Shown here in pieces: positions 11,131 through 23,200 of a DNA stretch of 64,000 nt. Positions within the stretch are counted from its first letter, which is position 1, and each line of letters starts with the position of its first letter. Under the pieces are notes generated by a model, which worked only from the letters and a program-made list of their open reading frames with translations, ran no database searches and had not been told where the DNA came from. This DNA is from Phytophthora hibernalis. Its lineage: Eukaryota; Oomycota; Peronosporomycetes; Peronosporales; Peronosporaceae. The DNA lies in the NCBI GenBank assembly GCA_012656075.1, contig JAAKBF010000049.1, forward strand, positions 558,001 to 622,000, written 5' to 3'. The position numbers were made by a program, and so were the translations under genes.

Positions 11131-11865
11131 ATGACAGGTGTAGCGCTAGTGACCGGAGGAAGCCGCGGCATCGGCTTCGCTGTAGCTCAGCAGCTTCATC
11201 GTCGTGGCTGGCAGGTGGCCATCACGTCTCGAGACCTGGGACGGGCGCAGGACGCAGCGCAGCAGATCTCGATGGATGTGCTGCCGTTGGCCTACAGCTG
11301 CCCGAGACGTGGCGACGGAGACCCTGCCGTCGACGCCGCGCGCTTGGTCTCTCAAGTGGTCAGCGAACTTGGAGCGGGGCCGTCGACGCTCGTCAACGCT
11401 GCCGGTATCTCCAGGGACAGTTTGCTGCTGAGACTCAAGGATGCTGAACTGGACGAACTGCTGCTCGCGAACCTCGTGGGGCCGGTGCATTTGTGCAAGG
11501 CGGTGGCGAAGGGGATGATGCAGCGTCGCCAGGGCAGCATCATCAATATCGGCAGCGTCGTGGGCTCGGCAGGTAATGTGGGGCAGGTCGCCTATAGCGC
11601 GTCCAAGTCGGGGCTCGTGGGCGTCACCAAGACGCTGGCCAAGGAGTTTGGCAACCGCAACATCCGCGTGAACCTCGTCGAGCCGGGCTTCATCTCCACA
11701 GACATGACGGACGCCATGGCTGAAGCTGCACGTGACCGGGTCTTGGGTAACATCTCGTTGGCTCGATTCGGACAGGCCGACGAGGTCGCGAAGCTTGTCG
11801 CGTTCCTGGCGAGTGACGACGCGTCCTACATCACAGGACAGTGCATCCGCATCGACGGGGGCTAG
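11131..11865 (+). CDS. Short-chain dehydrogenase, 3-oxoacyl-ACP reductase (FabG/CBR4) type
   Basis: Intact 244-residue classical SDR. The cofactor loop TGGSRGIG is at residues 8-15. A central NAAG occurs, and the catalytic Ser-Tyr-Lys set is visible in INIGSVVGS and YSASKSG. RVNLVEPGFISTDMT and the closing YITGQCIRIDGG are typical of FabG-like enzymes that reduce 3-oxoacyl-ACP with NADPH. It may act in mitochondrial type II fatty acid synthesis, as CBR4 does, but no strong targeting peptide is evident, so another ketoreductase role is possible. It follows the lactonase gene closely and is convergent with SAS-6. The start at MTGVALVTGG is the only one that leaves the Rossmann fold complete. 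Confidence 0.85.
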   Translation: MTGVALVTGGSRGIGFAVAQQLHRRGWQVAITSRDLGRAQDAAQQISMDVLPLAYSCPRRGDGDPAVDAARLVSQVVSELGAGPSTLVNAAGISRDSLLLRLKDAELDELLLANLVGPVHLCKAVAKGMMQRRQGSIINIGSVVGSAGNVGQVAYSASKSGLVGVTKTLAKEFGNRNIRVNLVEPGFISTDMTDAMAEAARDRVLGNISLARFGQADEVAKLVAFLASDDASYITGQCIRIDGG

Positions 11866-12009
11866 TCATTTAACGTACGGAGATGCTGGGTTGCAGGGTA
11901 ACACTGTAAGCTGGAAGGGTCTGCGCTTGTGGGTAGCATCGCTGCTGATGCTGTATCCGCTGCCATCGAGGGAGGCAATAGTGTAGGGTACTGTAGTTAG
12001 TGGCTATCG

Positions 12010-14269
12010 CTACGACTGAAGACTCGCGAAGTGTGACGGCAGCCTGGACTCGGTAGAGGTTTTCTGCGAGATAAATTGCATGTCGAACAGTTAGTTCACT
12101 AATGTCGAGGTTTGTGATGACTTTTGCGGCTCACCTTATCAGTTGGACGGAACGCAAGCACGGAAGGGTGTGCAGTCGACCTCCGCTGGTGGCCGAGCTG
12201 TGCTTCGTTGATCTCTTTGTTCAGCCATGTGATCACTGTTTACAGGGCATCGAGTTTAGGTTAGAACAAAGTCAAAGCAGGCAGAACTAACTACAAGTCT
12301 AAACTCATACCTTGCTGATTGGATGCCAGTAGTTTGTTGCTGTCCTCCAATTTCTGGCTCAGTTCCTTTATCGTATCCTGTTGCAGAATAAAGTCCTCAC
12401 GTGAGTGAAACCAAAATTCAGTTTACCGAATACATCCACCTACCTTCAATTGTGCAACGTGTTCGTCTCGCTTGCGAATGTCTTCCTTTGTCGATTTCAG
12501 CTCCAATAGCGCTTCCTCGCGTTGAAGCTGCTTTTCCTCCACAAACTGAAGGACAGATTCGTTTCGTCAGAGCCTGGGTTCTGTCTGAGGCCTCATCAAT
12601 ACGAGACCATCGTACCTGCTCTTGCTGCTTGATAATCTTGGCCTTCATCCGCATCTTTGACTTCAGTGTGCGATTTTCGTTTTGTATGCGCTCGATAATC
12701 TCATTTCCCTGCACAATTCACGGTACAACTTGTTTAGCCAAAGCTGCCTGATCCTGGTAAGAATCATAACCCACTCACCTTATTGATCTCCGAAATGCTC
12801 AACTCCAGTTTTTGCTGTAGCCTTGCGTGGTTGTCACGGTACATTTTCAATGACTCATCGACCTCCTCGTTATGCTGCTTTGCCGACTGGAGAAGGTCTG
12901 TGCTTTTCTTGATCACGTCCTCCTTATCCGCAAGTTGTTGCTGCAGCGCGTCCGCGCGCACCTGCAATGCGTTGATCTGTTTTTCCTGTTGGAATACCTT
13001 TTGGTCCAACCGTTTGTTTTCAGTGCGCAACTCGTCCACTTCCTCTGTGAGCGTACTTCTGCCTTGGCTGAGATCCTGTGACTGGGCTTGAAGGTGGTCA
13101 ATCCGCATTTCGTGTTGGTACTTCAGTTTGCTCAGATCCTGCACCTGCACTTCACTCGCTTCTGCCGTCGCCTTCAGAGTTCTGATCTACTCGACATCCA
13201 TCATTAGTCTTCAGCTATAATTTCTTCAAACAACCTGAAGCAAAAACCACTTACCTCTTTCTCGTATCTCTCCACCAGCGTGTCAATTTTAGCGTTGAGC
13301 TCCCCCTCCCTCTCTTTCAGTGCCGTCGCAGCAGCTTTTCGTTGCTCATCCAATTCATCCGCAAACCTCATCTTCTCCTGAGAAAGCGTCGACTCCGCCT
13401 CGTACCCCAACGCCGACAACTGCTGCTGCAACTTGGCCTCACTCTTCTGCGTACCCTGCAACTCCTCGCTCGTCTGCTTCAGCGAAGTCGACAACATCCT
13501 TCTACTCGTCCCCACCTGCGCCAGCCGCGCTGCAAGATACGCCTTAATAGCCGCGTCATCGCCCGGGAAAAATCTCAACGACAAATGCGTCAATTGCTTG
13601 AACGGGTTGGTCTCCACAATGCTAAACACCGACTGTCCATTGGCATCCGACGTATTCAACACCGCCAAATAGCTGCAAAACCCACAAAAATCAGCCAACT
13701 TCACAAAAACTCTCAAAAATCACCTCAGCCTCCTACCTCAACGGAATTGGTCCCGCCGACCTCGACATCTGACTGTGCGGCGTCTCACTATTATTGTTCT
13801 TCAACACGGCCGCCTCCTCCTCAAAATCACTGGGTTTCTCCTCTCTTTCCTCCTCTTCTTCTGCAATTTTCTTGCTGTCTTTAAGACAACAGTGCAGCAA
13901 CTCAATGAGGTTATTGGGGAACGTGGCAAAGTCCACGAGCAGTCGCTGCTGCGTCTTGAGCTCGTGGAATTCCTCCTCCGAGACGCTCCAGAGGTAGAGA
14001 AAGTACGGGTCCACGCCGTCGTCGTCCGTCATCTCCACGCGCATGACGCGCTCCTTTTGGTTCTTGGTATTATTTTGCTGATTCAGAAATGAACAAATAA
14101 GAACTTCGTTAGTTTGTGTATTTTATTTCGGCGGATGGGGAATACGTACGCGCACGCCCGTGAGCAGGCGGATGGTGAGCGGCAACAGCTTCTCGTCCCG
14201 GTCCGGGTACTGCACCAGCACGTGGAAGCGCCGGTCAAATAGCGGCGTCTCGCGGTCGAACTCCTCCAT
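12010..14269 (-). CDS. SAS6: Centriole cartwheel protein SAS-6, nine exons
   Basis: SAS-6 forms the nine-fold hub of the centriolar cartwheel and is needed for basal bodies of zoospore flagella. Exons (minus order): 14150-14269, 13737-14077, 13255-13672, 12779-13186, 12616-12708, 12444-12545, 12311-12377, 12135-12235, 12010-12063, joined by GT-AG introns of mostly 64-75 nt in consistent phase. The N-terminal head has LTIRLLTGVR, DPYFLYLWSVSEEEFHEL, LLVDFATFPNNLIELL and ETNPFKQLTHLSLRFFPGDD (the PISA motif region). A long coiled coil follows, and near the end is QQVITWLNKEINEAQL, the conserved C-terminal block of the family. The restored protein is about 550 residues and no frame break is needed. 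The final small exon rests on splice signals and is less certain. Confidence 0.92.
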
Positions 14270-14424
14270 TTTGATTTTGATTCAAACCCGGTAAATTACA
14301 TACCAGGAGGTCAATGTTGGACGTTCAACATGTTGAATGGTAATATTACATGAAAAATACTGGATGTGTTGGAATGAAAGGGTATATTTGAACACGACAT
14401 GTACAGCTTCATGAAATGAAGGTT

Positions 14425-16974
14425 CTAGTTGCTGCGCAGACGGCGGCGGTATGAGTCGGTGTCACCTCCAAGGTTCAAGCCAGCATTGGCACCGAGGCCA
14501 GCGTGGAAATCACCAAGGCCGACATCGACGCCAACGCCAGCGGACAGTCCGGCATCGCCATTGAGACCACCTCAAGGTTCACGCCGACTGAAAGACCGTT
14601 GTTGTTGTTGTCGCCGATGCTGAGACCAGCGCCAAGGCCGCCGCTGAGTCCGGCATCAACGTCACCGGTGCCTTGAGCATCTCCACTGAGACCGGCATCG
14701 ACATCACCGCCAACCTGCAGACTGTAGTCACCGTCTAGGTTGTCACTGACTTCGCCGTCGTACGGGAGAGCGGCATCGCCGTACGTGCTGTCCTGGTTCT
14801 CATCGCCACTCTGGAGCTCATCGCCACCCTCGCCGTACGCACTGCTCTCAGGCTCTTCAACCTGCACGTACGCACTGTCTTCGGACTCTACCTCATCCGC
14901 GCTGTCCTCGCTGTCCTGTTCGACTGTGCTGCCATCAACCTCCCCGTCCTGATCGTACGTGTCACCTGCGTTCACATCATCGACCTGCTCGTAGGGACTG
15001 CCTTCGGTCTCGCCATCAACATCCTCGTCGTCGTGCACGCTTCCGTCAACGATGATCTCACCGTTCACACCGCCGTTCAGGCTGCCGCTCACCTCGCCAT
15101 TGGCGCCACCGTTCAAGCTGCCGCTGATCTCACCCTGGCCATTGACACCGCCGTTCAAGCTGCCGCTGATCTCGCCCTGGCCATTCACGCCGCCATTCAG
15201 GCTGCCGCTCACCTCGCCATTGGCGCCACCGTTCAAGCTGCCGCTGATCTCGCCCTGGCCATTGACACCGCCGTTCAAGCTGCCGCTGATCTCGCCCTGG
15301 CCATTCACGCCGCCATTCAGGCTGCCGCTCACCTCGCCATTGGCGCCACCGTTCAAGCTGCCGCTGATCTCACCCTGGCCATTGACACCGCCGTTCAAGC
15401 TGCCGCTGATCTCGCCCTGGCCGTTCACGCCGCCGTTCAAGCTGCCGCTGATCTCACCCTGGCCGTTCACGCCGCCGTTCAGGCTGCCGCTGATCTCGCC
15501 CTGGCCATTCACGCCGCCATTCAGGCTGCCGCTCACCTCGCCATTGGCGCCACCGTTCAAGCTGCCGCTGATCTCACCCTGGCCATTGACACCGCCGTTC
15601 AAGCTGCCGCTGATCTCGCCCTGGCCGTTCACGCCGCCGTTCAGGCTGCCGCTCACCTCGCCATTGGCGCCACCGTTCAAGCTGCCGCTGATCTCACCCT
15701 GGCCATTGACACCGCCGTTCAAGCTGCCGCTGATCTCGCCCTGGCCGTTCACGCCGCCGTTCAGGCTGCCGCTCACCTCGCCATTGGCGCCACCGTTCAA
15801 GCTGCCGCTGATCTCGCCCTGGCCATTGACACCGCCGTTCAAGCTGCCGCTCACCTCGCCATTGGCGCCACCGTTCAAGCTGCCGCTGATCTCACCCAGG
15901 CCATTGACACCGCCGTTCAGGCTGCCGCTCACCTCGCCCTGGCCGTTCACGCCGCCGTTCAAGCTGCCGCTGATCTCACCCTGGCCGTTCACGCCGCCGT
16001 TCAAGCTGCTGCTGATCTCACCCTGGCCGTTCACGCCGCCGTTCAGGCTGCCGCTGATCTCGCCCTGGCCATTCATGCCGCCATTCAGGCTGCCGCTCAC
16101 CTCGCCATTGGCGCCACCGTTCAAGCTGCCGCTGATCTCACCCTGGCCATTGACACCGCCGTTCAAGCTGCCGCTGATCTCGCCCTGGCCATTCACGCCG
16201 CCATTCAGGCTGCCGCTCACCTCGCCATTGGCGCCACCGTTCAAGCTGCCGCTGATCTCACCCTGGCCATTGACACCGCCGTTCAAGCTGCCGCTGATCT
16301 CGCCCTGGCCGTTCACGCCGCCGTTCAGGCTGCCGCTCACCTCGCCATTGGCGCCACCGTTCAAGCTGCCGCTGATCTCACCCTGGCCATTGACACCGCC
16401 GTTCAGGCTGCCGCTCACCTCGCCAGTGGCGCCGTTCAAGCTGCCGCTGATCTCACCCTGGGCATCGCCGTTGCCGCTGATCTCACCAACGGTAGTATTG
16501 CCTGGGGTGTCTTGCTTGGAAGTACTCGCCATTGACGTCGGTTGGCGTCTGCTCTTGTGACTTGGAGCCCGGCACAGTTGGGGACGGTGTCACCACGTCG
16601 TTGTTGCCCGAGCCGTCTACGCTGGTGTATGGTTCCGTGCTCGCGGCTTCGCCTTTCTTGCTACTTCCAGCGGGGAGATCGTACTCGTTGCCGTGGTAGA
16701 CTTCAGTGCCGCCTTGCTGGGTGTCAGTCTCGCCTTCGACGTCGGTCGGAGTTATGTCTTGCGACTTCGGAGTAGGGGCGAATGTAGACTTGCGCTTGGT
16801 GCACGGAGTTACCGAAGTAGTAGTTGAAGCCGGGGTGACTGAAGGATTTGAGGCCGGGGTGACCGCGCCGTAGACCATCTCGCAGTCGGTAGCATGAGCA
16901 CTTCCAGCATCAGCGAAGTTGGTGAGAGTGACGGCCACCGTGAACAGTTGAAGGAACATCTTGCAGGAAAACAT
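14425..16974 (-). CDS. Secreted repeat protein 1 (Ser-Gly-Ser-Leu-Asn-Gly-Gly repeats)
   Basis: Predicted secreted or cell-surface protein. It starts with a signal peptide (MFLQLFTVAVTLTNFADA after a short MFSCK), then ATDCEMVYG, then a Pro/Thr/Ser-rich stretch with PTPKSQ motifs. A very regular array of units GEISGSLNGGVNGQ (14 residues) and GEVSGSLNGGAN (12 residues) follows, then an acidic Tyr-rich region (VEQDSEDSADEVES), a Gly/Asn segment and the terminal DSYRRRLRSN-stop. Two frame breaks interrupt it, near 16505 and near 14570. No catalytic domain; probably a structural wall or adhesive protein. The leader and the terminal RRLR are shared with the neighbouring gene at 17721-19675, so the two are tandem paralogs. 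Function unknown. Confidence 0.75.
15052..16475 (-). repeat. Coding minisatellite of 42- and 36-bp units with a 120-bp higher-order period
   Basis: Within the secreted protein 1 gene, 42-bp units (14 codons) and 36-bp units (12 codons) alternate in the order 42+42+36, giving a 120-bp period. Bases 15181-15240 and 15301-15360 are identical, and the period recurs at 15541, 15661 and 15781. Variation is almost confined to a few synonymous or Val/Ala positions, pointing to recent unequal exchange. Confidence 0.9.
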
Positions 16975-17720
16975 GTTTGTTGTTGAAAAGGGTATTCACC
17001 GGGGAGTTGGGCTTCCGCGAAAGGAAGAGGACGACAGGAAAGACTGAAAACTGGACTGGGGGACGGACGAGGACTCGAGTGATCGAGTGAAAGTTGGTGA
17101 ATGAGCACTGCACATCGCGTCGCTGGAGCGGATACGAAGCCTCTCCAGGTTCCTCCTGCTGTAGCTAATATCAAGAGAAACCTGATGTTCAACTGCCTCT
17201 GGAGGCATTCCGCTGTCAACGCAACACCAAAGACTCGCGTTGGTAGAGCTTCGAGGCGTGATTATAGCAATCGACATCTTAGTGAGGAGTAGCATATGGA
17301 TATCGATGCGCGCGGTCGTATGAAGTCTATACCAGTGCACATGGCAAACTCTATGCTTCCGCCCTGTTCGAATCGATACACAACAACTCGAGTTCTTATC
17401 AGGTTGATCAAAAATAATGCTGAACGTGGCCGTCATAAGATCACCGACATCTGATGCATGTAGAAGGTATCTTTGAGTATCTTTGAGATCACGTCTGTGT
17501 CAAGGCAAGGCAAGCAACAGGCTTGAGCTTCGTCAACTGTACGTCCGTTTTGAGCTCAAATCAAGAGACGAAGCATGTATTCACAATGAAATGAGCGACC
17601 CGAAATTGGCGCGTGGATCTAAGATCCAATGAGCTCGATAGTACATGTACTCGCGAATTCATTTGCAAAACATCCAAACTTGTATTGATCAGTACATCCG
17701 ACACACACGAACGACAACCC
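16975..17720. other. Intergenic spacer between two secreted-protein genes
   Basis: About 745 bp between the start of secreted protein 1 and the stop of secreted protein 2, both on minus. Only short frames occur and none has a recognisable domain. It should contain the promoter of gene 1 and the 3' end of gene 2. Confidence 0.45.
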
Positions 17721-19675
17721 TTAGAACCCTCGAAGGCGACGATTCTGTGCCGCACCATTGACAAGGTCAGAGAAGTCAAGGCCACCACCAGCATTCGCAC
17801 CTCCGTTGACACCTCCGTGCACACCTCCATTGGCTCCACCCGATACGTCTGCGCCGCCATCGACTTGTCCGCCGATCCCACCGTCGGCTCCTCCGTGCAC
17901 ACCTGTGTTCGCACCACCGTGGACGCCTCCATTGGCTCCACCCGATACATCTGCGCCGCCATCGACTTGGCCGCTGACCCCACCGTCGGCTCCTCCGTGC
18001 ACACCTGCATTCGCACCACCGTGGACGCCTCCATTGACTCCCCAGATACGTCTGCGCCGCCATTGACTTGGCCGCCGATCCCACCGTCGGCACCTCCGTG
18101 AACACCTGCATTCGCACCACCGTGGACGCCTCCGTGCACGCCTGCATTGCCTCCACCAGATACACCAGCGCCGCCATCGACTTGGCCACTGACCCCGCCG
18201 TTTGCACCTCCATGAACACCTGCATTCGCAACGCCGTTGGCACCTCCGTGCACGCCTCCATTCGCGCCTCCGCTGATACTTCCGGACACTTCGCCTCCAC
18301 CCGAGATATCTGCGCTACCATCAACTTGACCGCCGATCCCACCGTCAGCTCCACCGTGAACACCTCCATTCGCACCTCCGCTGATACTTCCGGACACTTC
18401 GCCTCCACCCGAGATATCTGCGCTGCCATCAACTTGACCGCCGATCCCACCGTCAGCTCCACCGTGAACACCTCCATTCGCACCTCCGTGCACGCCTCCG
18501 TTGGCGCCACCAGAGACACCTGCGCTACCATCGACATGGCCGCCGATCCCACCGTTGGCTCCACCGTGAACACCTGCATTCGCACCACCAGAGATGCCTG
18601 CGCCACCATCGGCTCCACCATCAACACCTCCATTCGTGCCGCCGTCGACACCTCCGCTTACCCCACCATCAGCTCCACCGTCGACATCTCCGTGAGCTCC
18701 TCCGTTGGCTCCTCCGCTGACACTTCCGGATACCTCGCCTCCACCCGAGATATCTGCGCTGCCATCAACTTGACCGCCGATCCCACCGTCAGCTCCACCG
18801 TGAACACCTCCATTCGCACCTCCGTGCACGCCTCCGTTGGCGCCACCAGAGACACCTGCGCTACCATCGACATGGCCGCCGATCCCACCGTTGGCTCCAC
18901 CGTGAACACCTGCATTCGCACCACCAGAGATGCCTGCGCCACCATCGGCTCCACCATCAACACCTCCATTCGCACCGCCGTCGACACCTCCGCTTACCCC
19001 ACCATCAGCTCCACCGTCGACACCTCCGTGAGCTCCTCCGTTGGCTCCTCCGCTGACACTTCCGGATACCTCGCCTCCACCCGAGACGTCCGCGCTGCCA
19101 TCGACTTGACCGCCGATCCCACCGTCAGCTGCACCCCCATTTGTGCCACCGTCCACACCTCCGTTGGCTCCACCGCTTATGCTTCCGGACACTTCACTTC
19201 CACCGGAGATGTCCACGCTACCGTTGTCTTGTTTCGCGTCCGAACTGCCATCGACTGCACTTTTATCAGTCCCGCTTGTTTCTTGTCCTGTAGGAGTTGT
19301 TGGCGAAGGGGTCGGTCCGCTGTCTTGTTTCGCGTCCGAACTGCCATCGACTTGACCGCCGATGCCACCGTCAGCTGCACCTCCATTTGCGCCACCGTCC
19401 ACACCTCCGTTGGCTCCACCGTTTATGCTGCCGGACACTTCACTTCCACCGGAGATGTCCACGCTACCGTTGTCTTGTTTCGCGTCCGAACTGCCATCGA
19501 CTGCACTTTTATCAGTCCCGCTTGTTTCTTGTCCTGTAGAGGTTGTCGGCGAAGGGGTCGGTACGCTGTCGATGACTTGGCAATCGGTCGCCTTGGTAGA
19601 GGAGGCCAACGTCGAAAAATCGGAAAGCGCTACGGCTACCACGAGCAACTTGATAAGAGTCTTGGTTGACAGCAT
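17721..19675 (-). CDS. Secreted glycine-rich repeat protein 2
   Basis: Paralog of the gene at 14425-16974. The start at 19675 gives a clean signal peptide (MLSTKTLIKLLVVAVALS) followed by STKATDCQV, matching the ATDC motif after the leader of protein 1. A duplicated block with PTPSPTT, QETSGTDKSAVDGSSDAK and ISGGSEVSGS follows. A long array of Gly-rich units then varies on GGANGGVHGG and GGIGGQVDGSADISGG, and the end reads GLDFSDLVNGA and QNRRLRGF-stop. A frame break near 18030 (in a G run) separates most of the array from the true end. No enzyme domain is visible; a wall, mucilage or adhesion role is likely but unproven. An upstream in-frame Met at 19744 would place a hydrophilic stretch before the leader and is rejected. 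Confidence 0.74.
17790..19540 (-). repeat. Nested Gly-rich coding repeats with a ~360-bp duplication
   Basis: Short 9-12-codon Gly-rich units (GGANGGVHGG and relatives) are embedded in larger duplications. The block 18370-18730 is repeated almost exactly at 18735-19095, and the PTPSPTT/QETSGT leader segment occurs twice (about 19230-19290 and 19470-19540). Differences between copies are few, so the array is young or homogenised. Confidence 0.85.
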
Positions 19676-20231
19676 TCTTGACAGATATTTGCGACTTGAA
19701 CTCGGAAACCAAACAGGAACTAGACGCGGTACTTGACTATGCAAGAGAAAATTGAGGAATGAGCTAAAACGCAGAGCACGTCGTTCCTACCTTCCCCTAG
19801 TTCAGATACTTCATAAAGGTTGAAGTCATCGTTAAGTGTACCATTTGCAGCCGCAAGCGTCCAACATGGTTGGAAACTCAAAGCATTCGTGCTCGTCAAC
19901 GGGGAGCGTAACAAGTCGCCATCGTATCTTCTCCGTCTGGCATAGTCTTATGACAGCTGGGAGCCACGTGATGCCAAGCATTTAGTCACTCATCCCATCT
20001 GTTGTTTGGCTTACAGGCGCTCCACCCACGCGACCAGGCCGTTTGAAATCTTCACGCTTTGCACGACCACGGAAACTGCGCCAAGTGCTGCTGCCATCAG
20101 CGTGCAGGTGAAGGTGTCCACTGCCTTGAATTCGTATGACTTTCAATTTCAACCCTTGCCAAGCAGCCAGCACAATATTTGAACCACGAACGTAGGGTGC
20201 ATGGCATTTCATCCACTTTTGCTGTTCGCAA
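19676..20231. other. Intergenic region, no supported gene
   Basis: About 555 bp upstream of secreted protein 2 and downstream of the MYCBPAP-PGK gene (both minus). Short frames only; no domain seen. Confidence 0.45.
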
Positions 20232-23200
20232 TCAAGCCTCGAAAAAGGACGCCAAGTTTGCGAGCACTGGATGTGGCTTTGCAGTGAGAAGTTGCTTTAG
20301 CACACAAGCATTACGCATTGCTCGATCATCTATCACTTTTCGGGGACGCCCAGGAACTGGATGACCCCCAGCGCTAAGGTTGACGTTAGTGATGTCGTCC
20401 ATGTTGATTTTCTCGCCAACCTGTTCTTGGTCGTTTGAGATGCTGTTGAGTTCGTTGATCTCCAGCTGCTGAAGCCAACTCGCTGTCGAGATACCAGCAA
20501 TGAACACTTCGCTCCGGTTATAGTTTCGAATAATCCTAGTAACTGCATCGTTCCGGAACAGAACTCGAGGAACTCGACAGCTCCGCATATACCATTTACA
20601 ATGAGTGCTCTTGATTGGGTTAAGGCATCAGCACCTTGAGATTGACCTTCCAGTCCGATACATGAAGCATCTTGTCTCACTAGCCGCGTCTGAAGCGCCT
20701 CCATGGCAATTGGTCCTATATCCATCGCTCGGAATGTCCACTCGTGCTCGAACATCGCTGGAGCAATGCTGTGTGTAGCTCCATCATCTTCTTCATCTGC
20801 GTCATCGACTTCAGACTCTGGCGTCAATGAAGTCAAGATGCTCGCTTTCCCTCAGCAACATGAGCATTAGACAGGCACTGCGAGGTCACATCCTGAAACG
20901 CTAGCCAGCCCGCATCGGGCGACATCAACGTTTTCGATGATCCATGCTTTAGAACGACATGCGCTCGCCCGCCCTCATACATTCCTTGCCGTTTCTGGTT
21001 GAACATGTCCGCATCGTCAGGTTCTATTAACGGTCGTTGCCGGGCACTCTTCACCTCCGACTCCCTTCGTTTGCGACTTTTCTTCCCGTAGTCCTCCTCC
21101 TCTTCTTCCTCTTCTTCATCATCCTCGTCATCACCATCCTCTTCCACAATAGCGGCAGCACTCAGATCCTGTTCTTCTAAAGGGGTATCACCAACGATCC
21201 AATCGACTGGAAGCATAAGTCGCACGCACTTACGACTAGCTTTTGTTGAAGTTTCTCCACTACCGGCACAAGACGATCCCATACGCCCTTGGGGCGTGTG
21301 CTATCTAGCTCAAGATGCACACTCGTATCGTTCTCGTTACTGGGTTCGTACGCTTCCTCTTCCACAATCACCTCCTTAGAAATTTCATCGCCTCCAACAT
21401 TTTCGCTATCATCTGTAACAGCGGTATCCTCCAATTCTTCATCCTCTTCATCGTACTTCTTATCGTTGTCGTTACGCACGGTCGGTTTGCCAATTTGCTT
21501 TGTATGCAGAACACGGTAAAGGCTCATGGCCACTTCACCGACAAAGTAGATTTCGTGGACGAATTCGAGAAGGCTGTCAATCAATCGTATTTTGATTCCA
21601 AACACTTGCCGCCAACAACGGCTGTAACCACACAAGGCCGACACCGGCTCGTATTGCAAGGCAGCGTCGGCTGTAGTGTCTGGGACCATGTTTCAATTTC
21701 CTGGTAGAATGTCGGCCCCGCAAACGTTGGAGGTGGGGAATGGACGTCGGCATTCTTGGCTCCGAGGGTGCCAAATGCGAATACACCCTCAAACGCTCGA
21801 GACGGGATTCCATCGAGAATACATGCACTAACCATGCGCGAAAACAGGCTGCACAGTGCCATTGTACCCTGCTGACTCAAATCTTTACCAGCAAAATCAA
21901 GGTTTGTTATGTCGAGGGCTGAAAATGTGGGGTCTCGACTGGAGGAACTGGCACAGGAGCCGCGGATGTTGTCTTTCCTTTCGCAGGTGCCGCAACGGAC
22001 GGTTTCTTGCTACCGGCAGCACCGGGTACAGGCTTCTGTGGCTCGGATGGGGTTGGAGTAGCAGTCGACGATTCACGCTGTCGGGAGGCTTGAGTGATGA
22101 GGTTTCTACCGGCCGCATCTACATGCTCGAGCAGAAGCATTCTCGGGGCCAGCCCACCTCCTTGTTGGTCAGCAGTCTCAGTTTTGGATTCCTTTGCAGA
22201 CGACAGCTCTTTCCGATTAAACTCTATCTGGCCTTCCGCTTCCTCAACTGATGAACAAAATACGATGTCCTTTTGCATTACGCGCTGAACCACCTGGGTG
22301 ACACCCCGGAGCGACAGTTGAGAAGACAAGCGTTCAAGCAAGATTTTCGTCATCACCGCTTCTGCTTCATCATTGTTGTCATTTCCGTGGGCCACGCTTT
22401 CCTCCGCCTCCGCAGTCGTCGGAGGGTGTGGGTTAGCTTTGATTTCGGCTTGGGCAGCGTTGCGAAGTAGTTTGCACATCTTTCTTGTTAGTGGTGGCCG
22501 ACTTAACTCGCTTACCAGCACAACGGTATGAACTTTGTGTTGGTACTCGTCAGGGTATCCAAAATCTTTGTCAGCGATTCTGCTGCCTGCGCTGCTTTTG
22601 AGGGGACATAACTCGCGTGCTGGATTAAGTCTGGAGATAAACGCCACGCCAGCTCAATTCTAGGAGGGACCCCGTCTGCCGATGCGGCAGTTCCTTTGTT
22701 TTCCATCTTTACAAGTGAAAACCACGGAGCTAAATCCAGGTCTAGTTGCACTAGGAGCACTCCAGAGCTGCCAACAGACCCAGGGCTGCTTGATGCGGAT
22801 GGCATGTCAGTGCTTTCAGTACTTGAAGCTAGCTGCTTTGCAACCCACTGGCCTGTTGACATGTAGGACGCCTTGTCTCCTAGCCACATATCCTGAATTC
22901 GGCGTCGTTCTTGTTCGAAGAGAGCCTGACCGTCTTGGTCGCCGCCAACAGCTTCGTCAATAGCGCGCATGAGTAACTTTCCCACCCTTCAACCTTGGCG
23001 ACATGAGCAACCGATGCATTGTCGACGTTCATCATCTGCGCGATTTCGCAGATAACTGGAGTTTCACTGCATAAACTCCCAATTCGCTCGTGTAGTCGTT
23101 CGTACAAGCGCATAGTACTATAAGGAGCTGTGTAGGCGGAGTAGCGCATTGTATCAAACGCCTCCTGTAGATTAGGCTTCAAGGCACTTATCCCGTCTTT

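Noticed and set aside
14425..14460. C-terminal RRLR considered as an RXLR effector motif
   Set aside because: RXLR host-entry motifs lie near the N-terminus after the signal peptide, often followed by EER; here it is at the very C-terminus of a long repeat protein.
15052..16475. Regular array considered as a CRISPR
   Set aside because: There are no unique spacers; all units are near-identical and in frame with a secreted protein in a eukaryotic context.
15033..16560. Two long plus-strand open frames of about 500 codons (Ala/Val-rich and Pro/Leu-rich)
   Set aside because: They are antisense shadows of the 42/36-bp coding repeat of the secreted protein on minus; periodicity in multiples of three keeps several frames open.
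18068..19669. Thr/Ser/Ala-rich plus-strand frame of 533 codons
   Set aside because: Antisense shadow of the Gly-rich secreted protein; no independent start or domain.
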